A DNA stretch of 64,000 bases from an uncultured Sphingorhabdus sp. (GCA_947501885.1 CANMXN010000002.1:186001-250000); one strand, 5' to 3'; counted from the stretch's first letter, positions 18,115-27,645 are shown. The notes: generated by a model not told the origin, from the sequence alone. Made by a program: numbers and translations.

Positions 18115-19749
18115 ATGTATAAATATGACCAATATGACCAAAGCATCGTTGATGCGCGCGTTGCAGAATTTCGCGATCAAGTTGAACGCCGTCTTGCGGG
18201 GGAAATCACCGAAGACCAGTTTAAACCGTTAAGGCTACAGAATGGCCTCTATCTCCAATTGCACGCCTATATGCTGCGCGTGGCCATTCCTTATGGCACA
18301 TTGAACAGCAAGCAAATGAAGATGCTTGCGCATATCGCACGCAAATATGATCGTGATTATGGCCACTTTACCACACGCCAAAATATTCAATATAATTGGA
18401 TACAGCTTGATCAAACCCCTGACTTGCTCGAAGAATTGGCCAGCGTTGAAATGCACGCCATTCAAACATCGGGAAATTGCATCCGCAATATCAGTTCTGA
18501 TCAATATGCAGGTGCGGCTGCTGATGAAGTGACCGATCCGCGTCCTTGGGCAGAGTTGCTGCGGCAATGGTCAACATTTCATCCCGAATTTGCGCATCTA
18601 CCGCGCAAGTTTAAATTTGCTGTTATAGCCTCTGAAGAAGATCGCGCTGCGATGCGTCTGCATGATATTGGCATCCAATTGGTGCGCAATGATGCTGGCG
18701 AATTGGGTGCAAGATTTTTCGTTGGAGGCGGTATGGGCCGCACCCCGATGATTGGCCCTATGGTGCGTGATTTTGTTCCCGCCGATGATTTGATCAGCTA
18801 TGCTGAGGCCTGTCTGCGTGTTTATAACCGTTATGGTCGCCGCGATAATAAATATAAAGCGCGTATCAAAATCTTGGTCCATGAATTGGGCAAGGATGAA
18901 TATACCCGCCAAGTCGAAGAAGAATTTAAGCATATTAAAACGCTTAACCTTGATCCACCAAAGGCCGAACTAGAGCGTATTACGACATTCTTCCAAGACC
19001 CTGATTATGATTTATCAGCATCCGATGATTTGGATTTATCCGATCCTGATTTCGCAATATGGGTCGATCAAAATGTTAAAACGCATAAACAATCTGGCTA
19101 TGCGATTGCCAATATATCGCTCAAGCCCATTGGCGGCATTCCTGGTGATGCAACATCCGTACAAATTGATGTGATGGCTGATCTTGCTAAGGAGTATAGC
19201 TTTGATGAATTGCGCGTGACGCACGCACAAAATATCGTGCTGCCGCATGTGAAAAAGTCTGACCTTTATACCCTATGGCAAAAACTTGACGAAGCAGAAT
19301 TAGCAACGCCTAATCTTGATCTGATTAGCGATATGATTGCTTGTCCTGGCCTTGATTATTGCAGCCTCGCCAATGCGCGTTCTATTCCAGTGGCGCAAAA
19401 AATTGCGACGCGATTTGCTGATGTTGGCAAGCAAAAAGAACTTGGCGAATTAAAGCTGAAAATCTCTGGTTGTATCAATGCTTGCGGTCATCACCATGCT
19501 GGCCATATCGGCATTTTGGGCGTCGATCGTAAGGGCGTTGAAAATTATCAATTATCCTTGGGCGGCAGCGGCGCGGAAGATGTAAGCTTGGCCAAAATTA
19601 CAGGCCCGGGATTTGACGAAGACGGCATTGTCGATGCGGTCGAGAAAGCCACCAATGTTTATTTGGAACAGCGCGAGGGCGATGAGCGGTTCGTTGATAC
19701 CTATCGCCGCGTTGGAATGGCACCGTTTAAGGAGGCGCTATATGACTGA
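18115..19749 (+). CDS. cysI: Sulfite reductase hemoprotein (nitrite/sulfite reductase family)
   Basis: The 544-residue protein is a siroheme/[4Fe-4S] reductase that carries out the six-electron reduction of sulfite to sulfide. Two ferredoxin-like halves are visible. The cluster and siroheme ligands come from ACPGLDYC and SGCINACGHHHAGHIG, which supply four cysteines. RQNIQYNW and related basic residues line the substrate site. Family members reduce nitrite or sulfite; the linked cysH and cobA genes argue for sulfite. It abuts the DUF2849 gene and overlaps the DUF934 gene by eight bases. Confidence 0.95.
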   Translation: MYKYDQYDQSIVDARVAEFRDQVERRLAGEITEDQFKPLRLQNGLYLQLHAYMLRVAIPYGTLNSKQMKMLAHIARKYDRDYGHFTTRQNIQYNWIQLDQTPDLLEELASVEMHAIQTSGNCIRNISSDQYAGAAADEVTDPRPWAELLRQWSTFHPEFAHLPRKFKFAVIASEEDRAAMRLHDIGIQLVRNDAGELGARFFVGGGMGRTPMIGPMVRDFVPADDLISYAEACLRVYNRYGRRDNKYKARIKILVHELGKDEYTRQVEEEFKHIKTLNLDPPKAELERITTFFQDPDYDLSASDDLDLSDPDFAIWVDQNVKTHKQSGYAIANISLKPIGGIPGDATSVQIDVMADLAKEYSFDELRVTHAQNIVLPHVKKSDLYTLWQKLDEAELATPNLDLISDMIACPGLDYCSLANARSIPVAQKIATRFADVGKQKELGELKLKISGCINACGHHHAGHIGILGVDRKGVENYQLSLGGSGAEDVSLAKITGPGFDEDGIVDAVEKATNVYLEQREGDERFVDTYRRVGMAPFKEALYD

Positions 19750-20167
19750 TATATTTTCCCTACGCGATGATAGCCCTGTAACAGAAACGCCTGTTTCTAT
19801 CGAAGAATTTTTGGGCGGTAATGCGACCGCTGTACGTATCGAAGTCGGTGAAGATGCAAGACAATTATTACCTTACCTTGATCGTATTGCGCTGGTAGAG
19901 ATTAGCTTTCCAGCCTTTACCGATGGACGTGGTTACAGCGCTGCACGGGTACTCCGTGAAGCTGACTATACAGGCGAGTTGCGCGCGCAAGGCGATGTTT
20001 TGCTCGATCAGATCCGCTATATGCACCGTTGCGGCTTTGACAGTTTTGCCCCCGAAAAACCATTGGAAGCCGATCAAGTTGATGCAGTTCTCAAACGGTT
20101 TGATGCCGTTTACCAAAGCACAGTTGATGGCCAGAATCCCGTTTGGGCGCTGCGCCACGGTGGATGA
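19742..20167 (+). CDS. DUF934 protein of the sulfate-reduction operon
   Basis: This 141-residue protein begins MTDIFSLRDD at 19742, overlapping the end of cysI, after an AAGGAGG motif in the last cysI codons. An open frame extends further upstream, but that part lies within cysI. DUF934 proteins accompany cysI and cysH in alpha- and betaproteobacteria and are called oxidoreductase or CysX-like in some annotations. The middle segment SFPAFTDGRGYSAARVLRE is the family signature. No cofactor motif is visible and the function is unknown beyond its conserved place in this operon. Confidence 0.87.
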   Translation: MTDIFSLRDDSPVTETPVSIEEFLGGNATAVRIEVGEDARQLLPYLDRIALVEISFPAFTDGRGYSAARVLREADYTGELRAQGDVLLDQIRYMHRCGFDSFAPEKPLEADQVDAVLKRFDAVYQSTVDGQNPVWALRHGG

Positions 20168-20168
20168 T

Positions 20169-20966
20169 ATGACCATATATAATAAAATAAGTGCGCGGCC
20201 CATTGATACTATCAATACAGGTGCGCGTTTCAAGCCCACCGATGCCGTGCGTCTGAACAATATGTTCCGTGGTCGCAGCACCAATGAAATGTTGCAATCA
20301 ATTTTTAGCGACAATCTTATCGGTGAGATTGCATTGGTCTCCTCTTTTGGTGCAGAGAGCGCAGTGCTGCTGCATTTGGTGTCCTCAATCGATAAGAATA
20401 TCCCCGTAATATTTCTGGACACAGGCAAGCATTTTTCGGAGACTTTGGCCTATCGCGATTTGCTCACAGAGCGTTTTGGACTGAACATTGTCAATCTCAC
20501 GCCAGAAGAAAGCGATATAAAAAAGCAAGATGGTAATGGATTACGTTGGTCATTCGATCCCGATGGTTGCTGCCATATCCGCAAAGTGCTGCCGCTTGAA
20601 AAAGAGATGGCAAAATATGATGCCTCCATCAGCGGACGTAAAGGTTTTCAATCCAAAACCCGCAATGCGCTGCCGCGATTTGAGATTGATACAAGCGATG
20701 CGCATGGACGGCTTAAGATTAATCCGTTGGCCGATTGGACCAAAGAGCAGTTGAATGCCTATATCATAGAACATGATATTCCGCCGCATCCATTAGTAGA
20801 ACAAGGCTATCCATCCATTGGATGTTCGCCCTGCACCAGCAAAGTGGCCGAAGGCGAAGACCCGCGCTCTGGCCGCTGGAAAGGCTGGGACAAAGTCGAA
20901 TGCGGTATCCACGAGCCCGTAAGTACGACGCTTGATGATGATGGAGCAAACGACCCTATTTTCTAG
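20169..20966 (+). CDS. cysH: Adenylyl-sulfate (APS) reductase, thioredoxin-dependent
   Basis: A 265-residue reductase converting activated sulfate to sulfite with thioredoxin. The start MTIYNKISAR at 20169 lies one base after the DUF934 stop. Recognizable parts are the nucleotide loop SSFGAESAVLLH, LDTGKHFSETL, GRKGFQSKTR and the C-terminal ECGIH with the catalytic cysteine. The pairs CC (DGCCHIRK) and CxxC (GCSPC), separated by about 83 residues, are the [4Fe-4S] ligands that mark APS-using enzymes (EC 1.8.4.10) rather than PAPS reductases. It closes the five-gene operon. ATP sulfurylase genes are not in the window. Confidence 0.95.
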   Translation: MTIYNKISARPIDTINTGARFKPTDAVRLNNMFRGRSTNEMLQSIFSDNLIGEIALVSSFGAESAVLLHLVSSIDKNIPVIFLDTGKHFSETLAYRDLLTERFGLNIVNLTPEESDIKKQDGNGLRWSFDPDGCCHIRKVLPLEKEMAKYDASISGRKGFQSKTRNALPRFEIDTSDAHGRLKINPLADWTKEQLNAYIIEHDIPPHPLVEQGYPSIGCSPCTSKVAEGEDPRSGRWKGWDKVECGIHEPVSTTLDDDGANDPIF

Positions 20967-21011
20967 GATCAGGCTTTACAGCACATACAACTAGCATTAA
21001 CCTGACAGCAA

Positions 21012-21560
21012 ATGTCCATTATATTATCCTCTTTTTTATTATTAAGCTCTGCACAGGCCGAAGAACCCAAAACCATTGATTGCAGCTATGATTTAGATGC
21101 GATGTTGGCATTGGATCTACAGCAATTTGATCAAGACCAAAAAGGCGGATGGCGCGCACTGGCTAGCAAAGGATGTGACTTAGAAGCGGCTGAATTAATC
21201 CGCGAATGGCGTTTCCGCAAGCGATCACATGAAAATATTCTCTATTGGCATGAAGGGCAATTGCGCGCTTTTGCTGGGCAAACACAGCAGGCCATTGATC
21301 TGTTTAGTTTAACATATGAACCACAGGACTTTGATGATTTTGGCTGGAATCACTATGTTAATGGAACGATTGCTTATCTTGTTAAAAATCGTGATATTTT
21401 AGATAAATCTGTCGAGAGATATAAAGCGTTAGAGCTCAAAAAGCGCGAGAAACAGGATTTAGACCAAGAGGAATGGCCCGTTAATTTGCGTATTTTGATC
21501 GCTTTTCAAAAATGTTTCGGTAAAAGCTATGAAGAAGGTTATACGTCCTGCCGCGATTAA
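21012..21560 (+). CDS. Hypothetical secreted protein
   Basis: A 182-residue protein of unknown function. A short signal peptide ends near SSAQA, so the mature protein (about 165 residues) is likely periplasmic. Its cysteines (about C24, C55, C169 and C180) could form disulfides. The helical, W/E-rich middle (HENILYWHEGQLRAFAGQ, then QQAIDLF) resembles a tetratricopeptide-like repeat, but no family was recognised. It lies 45 bases after cysH on the same strand and could be read through from that operon, though nothing ties it to sulfur metabolism. It converges on dnaB. Confidence 0.7.
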   Translation: MSIILSSFLLLSSAQAEEPKTIDCSYDLDAMLALDLQQFDQDQKGGWRALASKGCDLEAAELIREWRFRKRSHENILYWHEGQLRAFAGQTQQAIDLFSLTYEPQDFDDFGWNHYVNGTIAYLVKNRDILDKSVERYKALELKKREKQDLDQEEWPVNLRILIAFQKCFGKSYEEGYTSCRD

Positions 21561-21570
21561 TTGACTATAT

Positions 21571-23079
21571 TTAATCATATTGATCATCTTGATAACTATC
21601 ATCCGCTAGGTCAGAGAAGCGGGTAATTTTCGCCTCAAACTTCATCCGCACTTTGCCCGTTGAGCCATGACGCGATTTAGCGATACCAAGCTCAGCCAAG
21701 CCATAGACCCTCTCCATATCAATGCGCCATTGTTCATAGGCTTCATGAACTTTTGGATCATCTCCATCAACGGGTTCTTTGGGTTGCTTGGATGCGATAT
21801 AATAATCTTCACGATATACGAACAACACAATATCCGCATCTTGTTCAATCGAACCTGATTCGCGCAAGTCCGATAACATCGGTGTTTTATCTTCGCGTTG
21901 CTCCACCGCACGGCTAAGCTGCGAGAGCGCAATCACAGGAACATTTAATTCTTTTGCGAGCGTTTTCAAACCACGGCTAATCTCCGAAATTTCATTCACG
22001 CGATTATCATTCGCACGGCCAGAGCCTTGGAGAAGTTGAAGATAATCCACCACAATCAAACCAATATCATGGCGGCGTTGTAATCGGCGCGCACGGGTTC
22101 TTAAGGCTGCAATAGTAAGCGCAGGTGTATCATCAATAAAGAGCGGTAAGTCCTGCAAATCGCGCGAAGCGCGTGCTAAATTACGAAATTCCTCATGGCT
22201 AATTTTACCCATTCGTAGCGCTTCACTGCTAATGCCCGATTGCTGCGCCAAAATTCTGGTGGCAAGCTGATCCGCCGACATTTCTAGGCTGAAAAATGCA
22301 ACTTTCGCGCCCACATTTTTTTCAGGTGCAATGCCATCAGCCACATCACGATTATATCGCATAGCAGCGTTAAAGGCAAAATTTGTAGCAAGCGCGGTTT
22401 TCCCCATACCAGGGCGCCCAGCCAATATGATCAAATCACTTTTATGGAGGCCACCCATTCTAGAATTTACGCTATCAAGGCCCGTGGTAATACCCGATAA
22501 ACCGCCGCCTGATTGCAACGCTATTTCTGCTGTCTGTACTGCTGCAGTGGCTGCACTTAAAAAGCTTTTTACGCCGCCTTGTTCGCCTTCACCATCGGCG
22601 ACTTTATAGAGCGCGCTCTCCGCATTTTCAATTTGTGCCTTAGGGTCCACACTCTCACTTGTGTCGAGCGCATCATCTACCAATGTACGGCCGACAACAA
22701 CCAATTCGCGTAACAAAGCAAGATCATATATTTGCTGCGCAAAGTCACGAGCACCAATCAAGCCTGCACCATCGGCAGTTAATTGCACCAAATAACCAGC
22801 ACCGCCTAGCTCGCGCATTGCCTCATCGCTCTCAAAAAAGGGTTTGAGCGTAATCGGTGTTACCACCATAGAGCGGTCCACAAGCCGTAATATTTGATCG
22901 AAAATACGGCCATGCAAGGGTTCGAAGAAATGATCGGGCTGTAATTTGATCTGTACTTCTTCAAGCACACGATTATCGATTAATATCGCTCCTAAAAAAG
23001 CAGCCTCTGCCTCAATATTATGAGGCAGCTGCGTTGGTATTTCTTCGACATTATCGTTGATGCTAATTGGTTCGGCCAT
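21571..23079 (-). CDS. dnaB: Replicative DNA helicase DnaB
   Basis: The 502-residue helicase forms the hexameric ring that unwinds DNA at the replication fork. The N-terminal domain (about 15-120) is the DnaG/loader-interacting part. The RecA-like domain has Walker A GRPGMGKT at 221-228 and Walker B VVDYLQLL, followed by LSQLSRAVEQR and the arginine-finger region. A segment near the C-terminus (KQPKEPVDGDDPKVHEAY) is an insert relative to E. coli DnaB, common in alphaproteobacteria. No intein is present. It is transcribed alone, divergent from the UPF0262 gene. Confidence 0.97.
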   Translation of the reverse strand: MAEPISINDNVEEIPTQLPHNIEAEAAFLGAILIDNRVLEEVQIKLQPDHFFEPLHGRIFDQILRLVDRSMVVTPITLKPFFESDEAMRELGGAGYLVQLTADGAGLIGARDFAQQIYDLALLRELVVVGRTLVDDALDTSESVDPKAQIENAESALYKVADGEGEQGGVKSFLSAATAAVQTAEIALQSGGGLSGITTGLDSVNSRMGGLHKSDLIILAGRPGMGKTALATNFAFNAAMRYNRDVADGIAPEKNVGAKVAFFSLEMSADQLATRILAQQSGISSEALRMGKISHEEFRNLARASRDLQDLPLFIDDTPALTIAALRTRARRLQRRHDIGLIVVDYLQLLQGSGRANDNRVNEISEISRGLKTLAKELNVPVIALSQLSRAVEQREDKTPMLSDLRESGSIEQDADIVLFVYREDYYIASKQPKEPVDGDDPKVHEAYEQWRIDMERVYGLAELGIAKSRHGSTGKVRMKFEAKITRFSDLADDSYQDDQYD

Positions 23080-23224
23080 AGATTGTATATTCGAACATAT
23101 ATAATCTTAGTGCAAGCCATAGATAATAATATAAGAGTGGGCAGAATGGTGGATCAATTGTGGATAAGTTTACAGCGACGTAAATATTACTTGTCCGCTC
23201 GCTTATAAAAGCTATCACCAAAAT

Positions 23225-23707
23225 ATGAGCAAGCATTGCATAGCAAAGGTCAAATTGGATGAAAGCACCATTTTATGGCGCAATGCTGATATTGAACAAG
23301 AACGCCGCATAGCAATATTCGATCTAATTGAGGATAATAATTTCGAACCATTAAAACCTTATCCTAATAATTATAAAGGCCCGTATCATCTGCAATTAAG
23401 TGTACAAGAAGGCAGACTTATTTGGGACATAAAAGACGAAAATGATACACTGCTCGAAACATTGATATTTGGACTTGCAAGATTTCGGCGGCCTATTAAA
23501 GACTATTTTGCAATCTGCGATAGCTATTATCAAGCAATTCGTAAATCAACAGCAACTGAGATTGAAACCATCGATATGGCGCGGCGCGGCATCCACAACG
23601 AGGCTGCCGAGTTATTAATTGAGCGGCTAGAAGGTAAAATCAATGTTGATTTCGCAACAGCAAGACGCCTGTTTACTCTGATCTGTGTTTTACATATTAA
23701 GAGTTAG
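23225..23707 (+). CDS. UPF0262 family protein
   Basis: A 160-residue protein of the UPF0262 family, restricted to alphaproteobacteria and of unknown function. The family pattern is seen from the N-terminus (IAKVKLDESTILWRNADIEQ) through DLIEDNNF to the RRPIKDYFAICDSYYQAIR core. No signal peptide, membrane helix or metal motif is present, so it is probably cytosolic. In other genomes the gene is often close to housekeeping genes, as here beside dnaB. No clear Shine-Dalgarno precedes the ATG. The GH25-like gene follows after about 20 bases and is probably cotranscribed. Confidence 0.88.
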   Translation: MSKHCIAKVKLDESTILWRNADIEQERRIAIFDLIEDNNFEPLKPYPNNYKGPYHLQLSVQEGRLIWDIKDENDTLLETLIFGLARFRRPIKDYFAICDSYYQAIRKSTATEIETIDMARRGIHNEAAELLIERLEGKINVDFATARRLFTLICVLHIKS

Positions 23708-23728
23708 AGGTTTATGAGGTGAAGTAAG

Positions 23729-24412
23729 ATGGGATTATCGGGGCATAAAGGGAAATTAACATTAATCACCTTATTGGTGATCGCTTCAATTGCTTTCATT
23801 ATATATTCGCTTGCTAAAAGTTGGGCGCCTTCACGCAATACTTACCCCTTGCAAGGTGTGCTAGTAAACCAAGAACATGGGAACCCGATATGGACAACAT
23901 TGGGTAAGACTGGTGTCGATTTTGCTTATCTTACCGCTAGTAAAGGCACCAATCAGCGCGATGATAGTTTTTCTAATAATTTATCAGGCGTTAAAGACGC
24001 TGGTATTCGATATGGTTCTGTACATGACTTTGATATTTGCCGGTTGGCTACCGATCAAGCGACATTATTCAACACCACTGTCCCGCGCGACCCCGATGCA
24101 CTACCCCCAGCTGTAAAAATTGGATTTTCTGATAATTGCACCAGCAAACCAAACCGCGCTTTAATCTTATCTGAAATTAGCAGTTTTTTGGGGCAGATTG
24201 AATTACATGTTGAAAAACCTGCAATTATCTTACTCGAACCCGATTTTGAGGACCATTATAATATTAGTGGGTCGATTGACCGCAACATGTGGGCCGAAGG
24301 TAATTATTTTGTGCCAAGTTATACCGCTAGGCCGTGGCGTATGTGGACAGCGAATAAAGCGCGTAATATCAGCGGAATTGATACGCCCGTACCGTGGGTT
24401 GTTTTGCGATGA
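23729..24412 (+). CDS. Divergent GH25-like lysozyme-fold protein
   Basis: A 227-residue protein with one N-terminal membrane anchor or uncleaved signal (about 13-30) and a GH25 (muramidase) fold outside the membrane. Recognizable GH25 pieces are GVDFAYLTASKG, the FSNNLSGVKDAGIRYGSVHDF strands and the PWRMWTA-type C-terminal strand. In canonical enzymes the first strand reads GIDVS and a later strand ends in DxE. Here the corresponding places read GVLVN and ILLEPDFE, so at least the first catalytic Asp seems replaced. It may be inactive or act differently. The stop overlaps the cdd start (ATGA). Confidence 0.75.
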   Translation: MGLSGHKGKLTLITLLVIASIAFIIYSLAKSWAPSRNTYPLQGVLVNQEHGNPIWTTLGKTGVDFAYLTASKGTNQRDDSFSNNLSGVKDAGIRYGSVHDFDICRLATDQATLFNTTVPRDPDALPPAVKIGFSDNCTSKPNRALILSEISSFLGQIELHVEKPAIILLEPDFEDHYNISGSIDRNMWAEGNYFVPSYTARPWRMWTANKARNISGIDTPVPWVVLR

Positions 24413-24867
24413 ACGCAACACATCCCTCGCAAACTCAAATTGATACGCTATTAAGCGCCGCGCATGAAGCAAGCAAAAATGCCTATGCCCCCTATTCCCA
24501 TTATCATGTCGGCGCAGCATTGCTTTTTTCTAATGGTAATAATATCGCTGCAAGTAATATTGAAAATGTAAGTTATGGCCTATCATTATGCGCTGAAACA
24601 GTTGCTATTGCATCAGCTCATAGCCAAGGGAATATGAGTGATATTATTGCTATTGGATTAGCAGGAGGCGCTCCCAACGAAGCGGGCAAAGCTATATTAA
24701 CAGATAAAGCCGTGACGCCTTGCGGACGGTGTCGTCAGATGATCAAAGAGGTTGCAGATATGAGCGGTATTGATACGCATATTTATTGTCTGCATAGAAC
24801 AGGTCATATACATTATAGATTATCAGACATTTTGCCTGATGCCTTTGGTCCAGATAATCTCTCATAG
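24409..24867 (+). CDS. cdd: Cytidine deaminase
   Basis: A 152-residue zinc enzyme that deaminates cytidine and deoxycytidine to the uridines in pyrimidine salvage. The zinc and catalytic residues are in CAETVAIASA (Cys ligand and Glu) and PCGRCRQ (two Cys ligands), the pattern of the small tetrameric class. The start ATG at 24409 overlaps the stop of the GH25-like gene; a longer frame from 24394 would have no advantage. It is followed after 39 bases by dcd, so two pyrimidine deaminases sit together and are probably cotranscribed. Confidence 0.95.
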   Translation: MNATHPSQTQIDTLLSAAHEASKNAYAPYSHYHVGAALLFSNGNNIAASNIENVSYGLSLCAETVAIASAHSQGNMSDIIAIGLAGGAPNEAGKAILTDKAVTPCGRCRQMIKEVADMSGIDTHIYCLHRTGHIHYRLSDILPDAFGPDNLS

Positions 24868-24906
24868 GCAATTGGCATAATAAGAATATTATAAACAGAG
24901 GACAAT

Positions 24907-25461
24907 ATGAGTATCTTATCTGACATATGGATCCGCGAACAAGCGAATAAAACAAACATGATTGAACCATTTGTTGAAGCGCAGCGCCGTGATGGCTGTA
25001 TCAGCTATGGTCTATCGTCCTATGGTTATGACGCACGCGTCGCTGATGAATTTAAAATTTTCACCAATGTTAATTCATCGATAGTCGATCCAAAAGAATT
25101 TGATCCAGGCAGCTTTGTAGACAAGAAAACCGATTGCTGCATCATCCCGCCTAATAGCTTTGCACTGGCCCGTACGGTTGAATATTTTCGTATCCCAAAA
25201 GATGTACTGGTTATCTGTCTTGGCAAATCTACCTATGCCCGCTGCGGGATCATTGTCAATGTAACACCGCTCGAACCAGGGTGGGAGGGGCATGTAACGT
25301 TAGAATTTTCGAACACAACACCACTACCTGCAAAAATTTATGCCAATGAAGGCGCATGCCAATTTTTATTTCTAAAAGGCAATGAACCCTGCGAAACCAG
25401 CTATGCCGATCGTGCAGGTAAATATATGGGGCAACAAGGAGTTACGCTGCCCAAACTCTGA
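24907..25461 (+). CDS. dcd: dCTP deaminase
   Basis: This 184-residue enzyme deaminates dCTP to dUTP, supplying dUMP for thymidylate synthesis, as a homotrimer of dUTPase-like folds. The typical features are [15 protein letters not shown] near the N-terminus, the motif [10 protein letters not shown] with the catalytic-site Ser and Arg, and [14 protein letters not shown] with the catalytic Glu. The length is that of the monofunctional proteobacterial form. AGAGGA before the ATG is a good ribosome binding site. It lies just after cdd. Confidence 0.96.
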   Translation: MSILSDIWIREQANKTNMIEPFVEAQRRDGCISYGLSSYGYDARVADEFKIFTNVNSSIVDPKEFDPGSFVDKKTDCCIIPPNSFALARTVEYFRIPKDVLVICLGKSTYARCGIIVNVTPLEPGWEGHVTLEFSNTTPLPAKIYANEGACQFLFLKGNEPCETSYADRAGKYMGQQGVTLPKL

Positions 25462-25628
25462 AACTGTAGTTTGAAGAAAATATTTTAATATATTCATCAG
25501 TGAAACCCATCAAATGGAATGTTTGACGATACGGCATTGCTAGATATGTGATTACAAATTCATTTATGCGTGACTTATGCTCGTTTCGCGCATAATCTAC
25601 AAAGCAGAAAATATATGAGGATGGGAAT

Positions 25629-26798
25629 ATGACGGAGTCGCGCGAATTTGATATCATTGTTTATGGAGCATCAGGTTTCACAGGACGTTTGGTTGCTGAA
25701 TATCTGAATAAACAATATGGCAGTGAAGGCCCAAAATGGGCAATGGCTGGACGTTCTCAAGAAAAATTAGAATCTGTGCGCGATGAAATGGGTGTGCCAA
25801 AAGATACGCCTTTAGTGATCGCAGATGCCAGCGATACCGCATCATTAACGGATATGGTGAAACGCACCCGCGTGATCATTACAACTGTGGGCCCTTATCA
25901 GCTATATGGCAATGAATTAGTCGCGGCATGTGCACAGCATGGCACAGATTATTGTGACCTTTCTGGTGAACCCGCTTGGATGCGCATGAAAATTGATGCC
26001 CATGAAGCACAAGCCAAAGAGAGCGGCGCACGTATTGTATTTTCCAGCGGCTTTGATTCTATCCCCTTTGATTTGGGCGTAATGATGTTGCAAAAAGAAT
26101 GTTTCAATCGTTTTGGCCAAAGTGCACCGCGTATCAAAGGCCGCGTTCGCGCTATGCAAGGTACTTTTTCTGGCGGAACAGCAGCCAGCTTAAAAGCAAC
26201 GATGGCAGCCGCCGCAAAAGACCCAATGGTTATCAAATATCTCACTAATCCGTTCAGTCTAGCCCCTGGTTTTGAAGGCCCCGAACAACCTTTGGGTAAT
26301 AAGCCCATATATGAAGAAGACTTAAAGAGTTGGTCCGCTCCCTTTATCATGGCACCGATTAATACCAAAAATATCCACCGCACCAACGCTTTGCTTGGGC
26401 ATGAATATGGCGAGGATTTTATCTATGATGAAATGATGTTTACTGGTGATGGCGAACAAGGTGAACAAATGGCCAATTTCATGGCAAAAGCTGATCCTAT
26501 GGGCGGTGATGATGCGCCCAAGCCAGGTGAAGGTCCTAGCAAAGAAGAACGCGAGAATGGTTTTTATGACATATTATTTATCGCAGAAATGGCTGATGGA
26601 GCAAAGACAATGTTATCGGTCAAAGGTGATAAAGACCCTGGTTATGGTTCCACATCCAAAATGATCGCAGAAACCGCAATCACCCTCCTTGATAGCGATT
26701 GTGCAGGCGGCATTCATACCCCAGGTTCTGCACTTGGCGAAAGCCTAGTAAAGCGCCTTGAGGCCAATGCAGGTCTTGCTTTCACACTGGAGGGGTAA
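25629..26798 (+). CDS. Saccharopine dehydrogenase-like NAD(P)-binding oxidoreductase
   Basis: A 389-residue protein whose N-terminus IIVYGASGFTGRLVAEYL is the dinucleotide-binding motif of the saccharopine dehydrogenase-like family, which also contains trans-acting enoyl reductases and lipid-linked oxidoreductases. Other conserved pieces are TVGPYQLYGNELVAACA, YCDLSGEPAWMR and SGFDSIPFDLG. These resemble the mycobacterial enoyl-reductase branch more than lysine-pathway enzymes. No signal peptide. AGGATGGG precedes the ATG. The metallophosphatase gene begins 14 bases later and is probably in the same operon. Substrate unknown. Confidence 0.85.
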   Translation: MTESREFDIIVYGASGFTGRLVAEYLNKQYGSEGPKWAMAGRSQEKLESVRDEMGVPKDTPLVIADASDTASLTDMVKRTRVIITTVGPYQLYGNELVAACAQHGTDYCDLSGEPAWMRMKIDAHEAQAKESGARIVFSSGFDSIPFDLGVMMLQKECFNRFGQSAPRIKGRVRAMQGTFSGGTAASLKATMAAAAKDPMVIKYLTNPFSLAPGFEGPEQPLGNKPIYEEDLKSWSAPFIMAPINTKNIHRTNALLGHEYGEDFIYDEMMFTGDGEQGEQMANFMAKADPMGGDDAPKPGEGPSKEERENGFYDILFIAEMADGAKTMLSVKGDKDPGYGSTSKMIAETAITLLDSDCAGGIHTPGSALGESLVKRLEANAGLAFTLEG

Positions 26799-26812
26799 TA
26801 GATCACTTCGCT

Positions 26813-27586
26813 ATGATCGCAAAATTACTGAATAAAAAAAGCAAATTATTCAAGAAGAAGAAGCCTTCTGTTCCAGAGGGCAAGCGTATCTATGCCATTG
26901 GAGATGTTCATGGCTGTAAGTCTTTGCTTGAAGATCTGTTAGAGAAAATCAACAAAGATAATGCGCAACGCGGAGCCGCTGAAACAGAAATTATATTTTT
27001 AGGTGACCTTATTGACCGCGGGCCCGATAGCGCAGGCGTGCTAGATTTATGCATTGATCTTAAAAAAACCAATAAATCTGTGCATTTTTTAATGGGTAAC
27101 CATGAAGAGATGTTCTTAGAAGCCGTGGTTGATAGAATCCCCAAATTAATGCGCTTCTTTTTGCGTGTCGGCGGAACAGAAACCCTCTTAAGTTATGATA
27201 TTTTGCGTAACGATTTTATGAGTATGGATATTGAAGAACTATGTGAATTTATCCCCCAACTCATCCCTCAAGAGCATATTGATTTCATCCAAAACTTCGA
27301 TGAACATATTATTATAGGTGATTATATGTTTGTTCATGCTGGGATAAAACCTGGCGTGGCATTGGATGAACAAAAGCCAAAACATTTACGCTGGATCAGA
27401 GAAGATTTTATCGACAATAAATCTCCTCACGGTAAAATTATAGTCTTTGGTCATACAATCTTTGACGAAGTCAGAGAGAAAAATAATCACATTGGAATTG
27501 ACACAGGCGCATATAAAAACAATCTTTTAACAGCCTTATGTTTGGAAGGTGATGAGCGTTGGTATTTGCAGGCAAAATTGCAATAA
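26813..27586 (+). CDS. Metallophosphoesterase, serine/threonine protein phosphatase type
   Basis: A 257-residue PPP-type phosphatase. The metal-binding signature is complete: GDVHG (IGDVHGCK), GDLIDRG (LGDLIDRGPDS), GNHE (MGNHEEMF) and later histidines in FVHAG and FGHTIFDE. Such proteins dephosphorylate phosphoserine/threonine or diadenosine polyphosphates. The N-terminus is basic (many Lys) and has no signal peptide. It follows the saccharopine-dehydrogenase-like gene closely. The physiological substrate is unknown. Confidence 0.92.
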   Translation: MIAKLLNKKSKLFKKKKPSVPEGKRIYAIGDVHGCKSLLEDLLEKINKDNAQRGAAETEIIFLGDLIDRGPDSAGVLDLCIDLKKTNKSVHFLMGNHEEMFLEAVVDRIPKLMRFFLRVGGTETLLSYDILRNDFMSMDIEELCEFIPQLIPQEHIDFIQNFDEHIIIGDYMFVHAGIKPGVALDEQKPKHLRWIREDFIDNKSPHGKIIVFGHTIFDEVREKNNHIGIDTGAYKNNLLTALCLEGDERWYLQAKLQ

Positions 27587-27645
27587 GCAAACTGCAAATA
27601 AATTGTAGACTTGAATATCTGTTTCAATTGTTACAATCATAAAGC

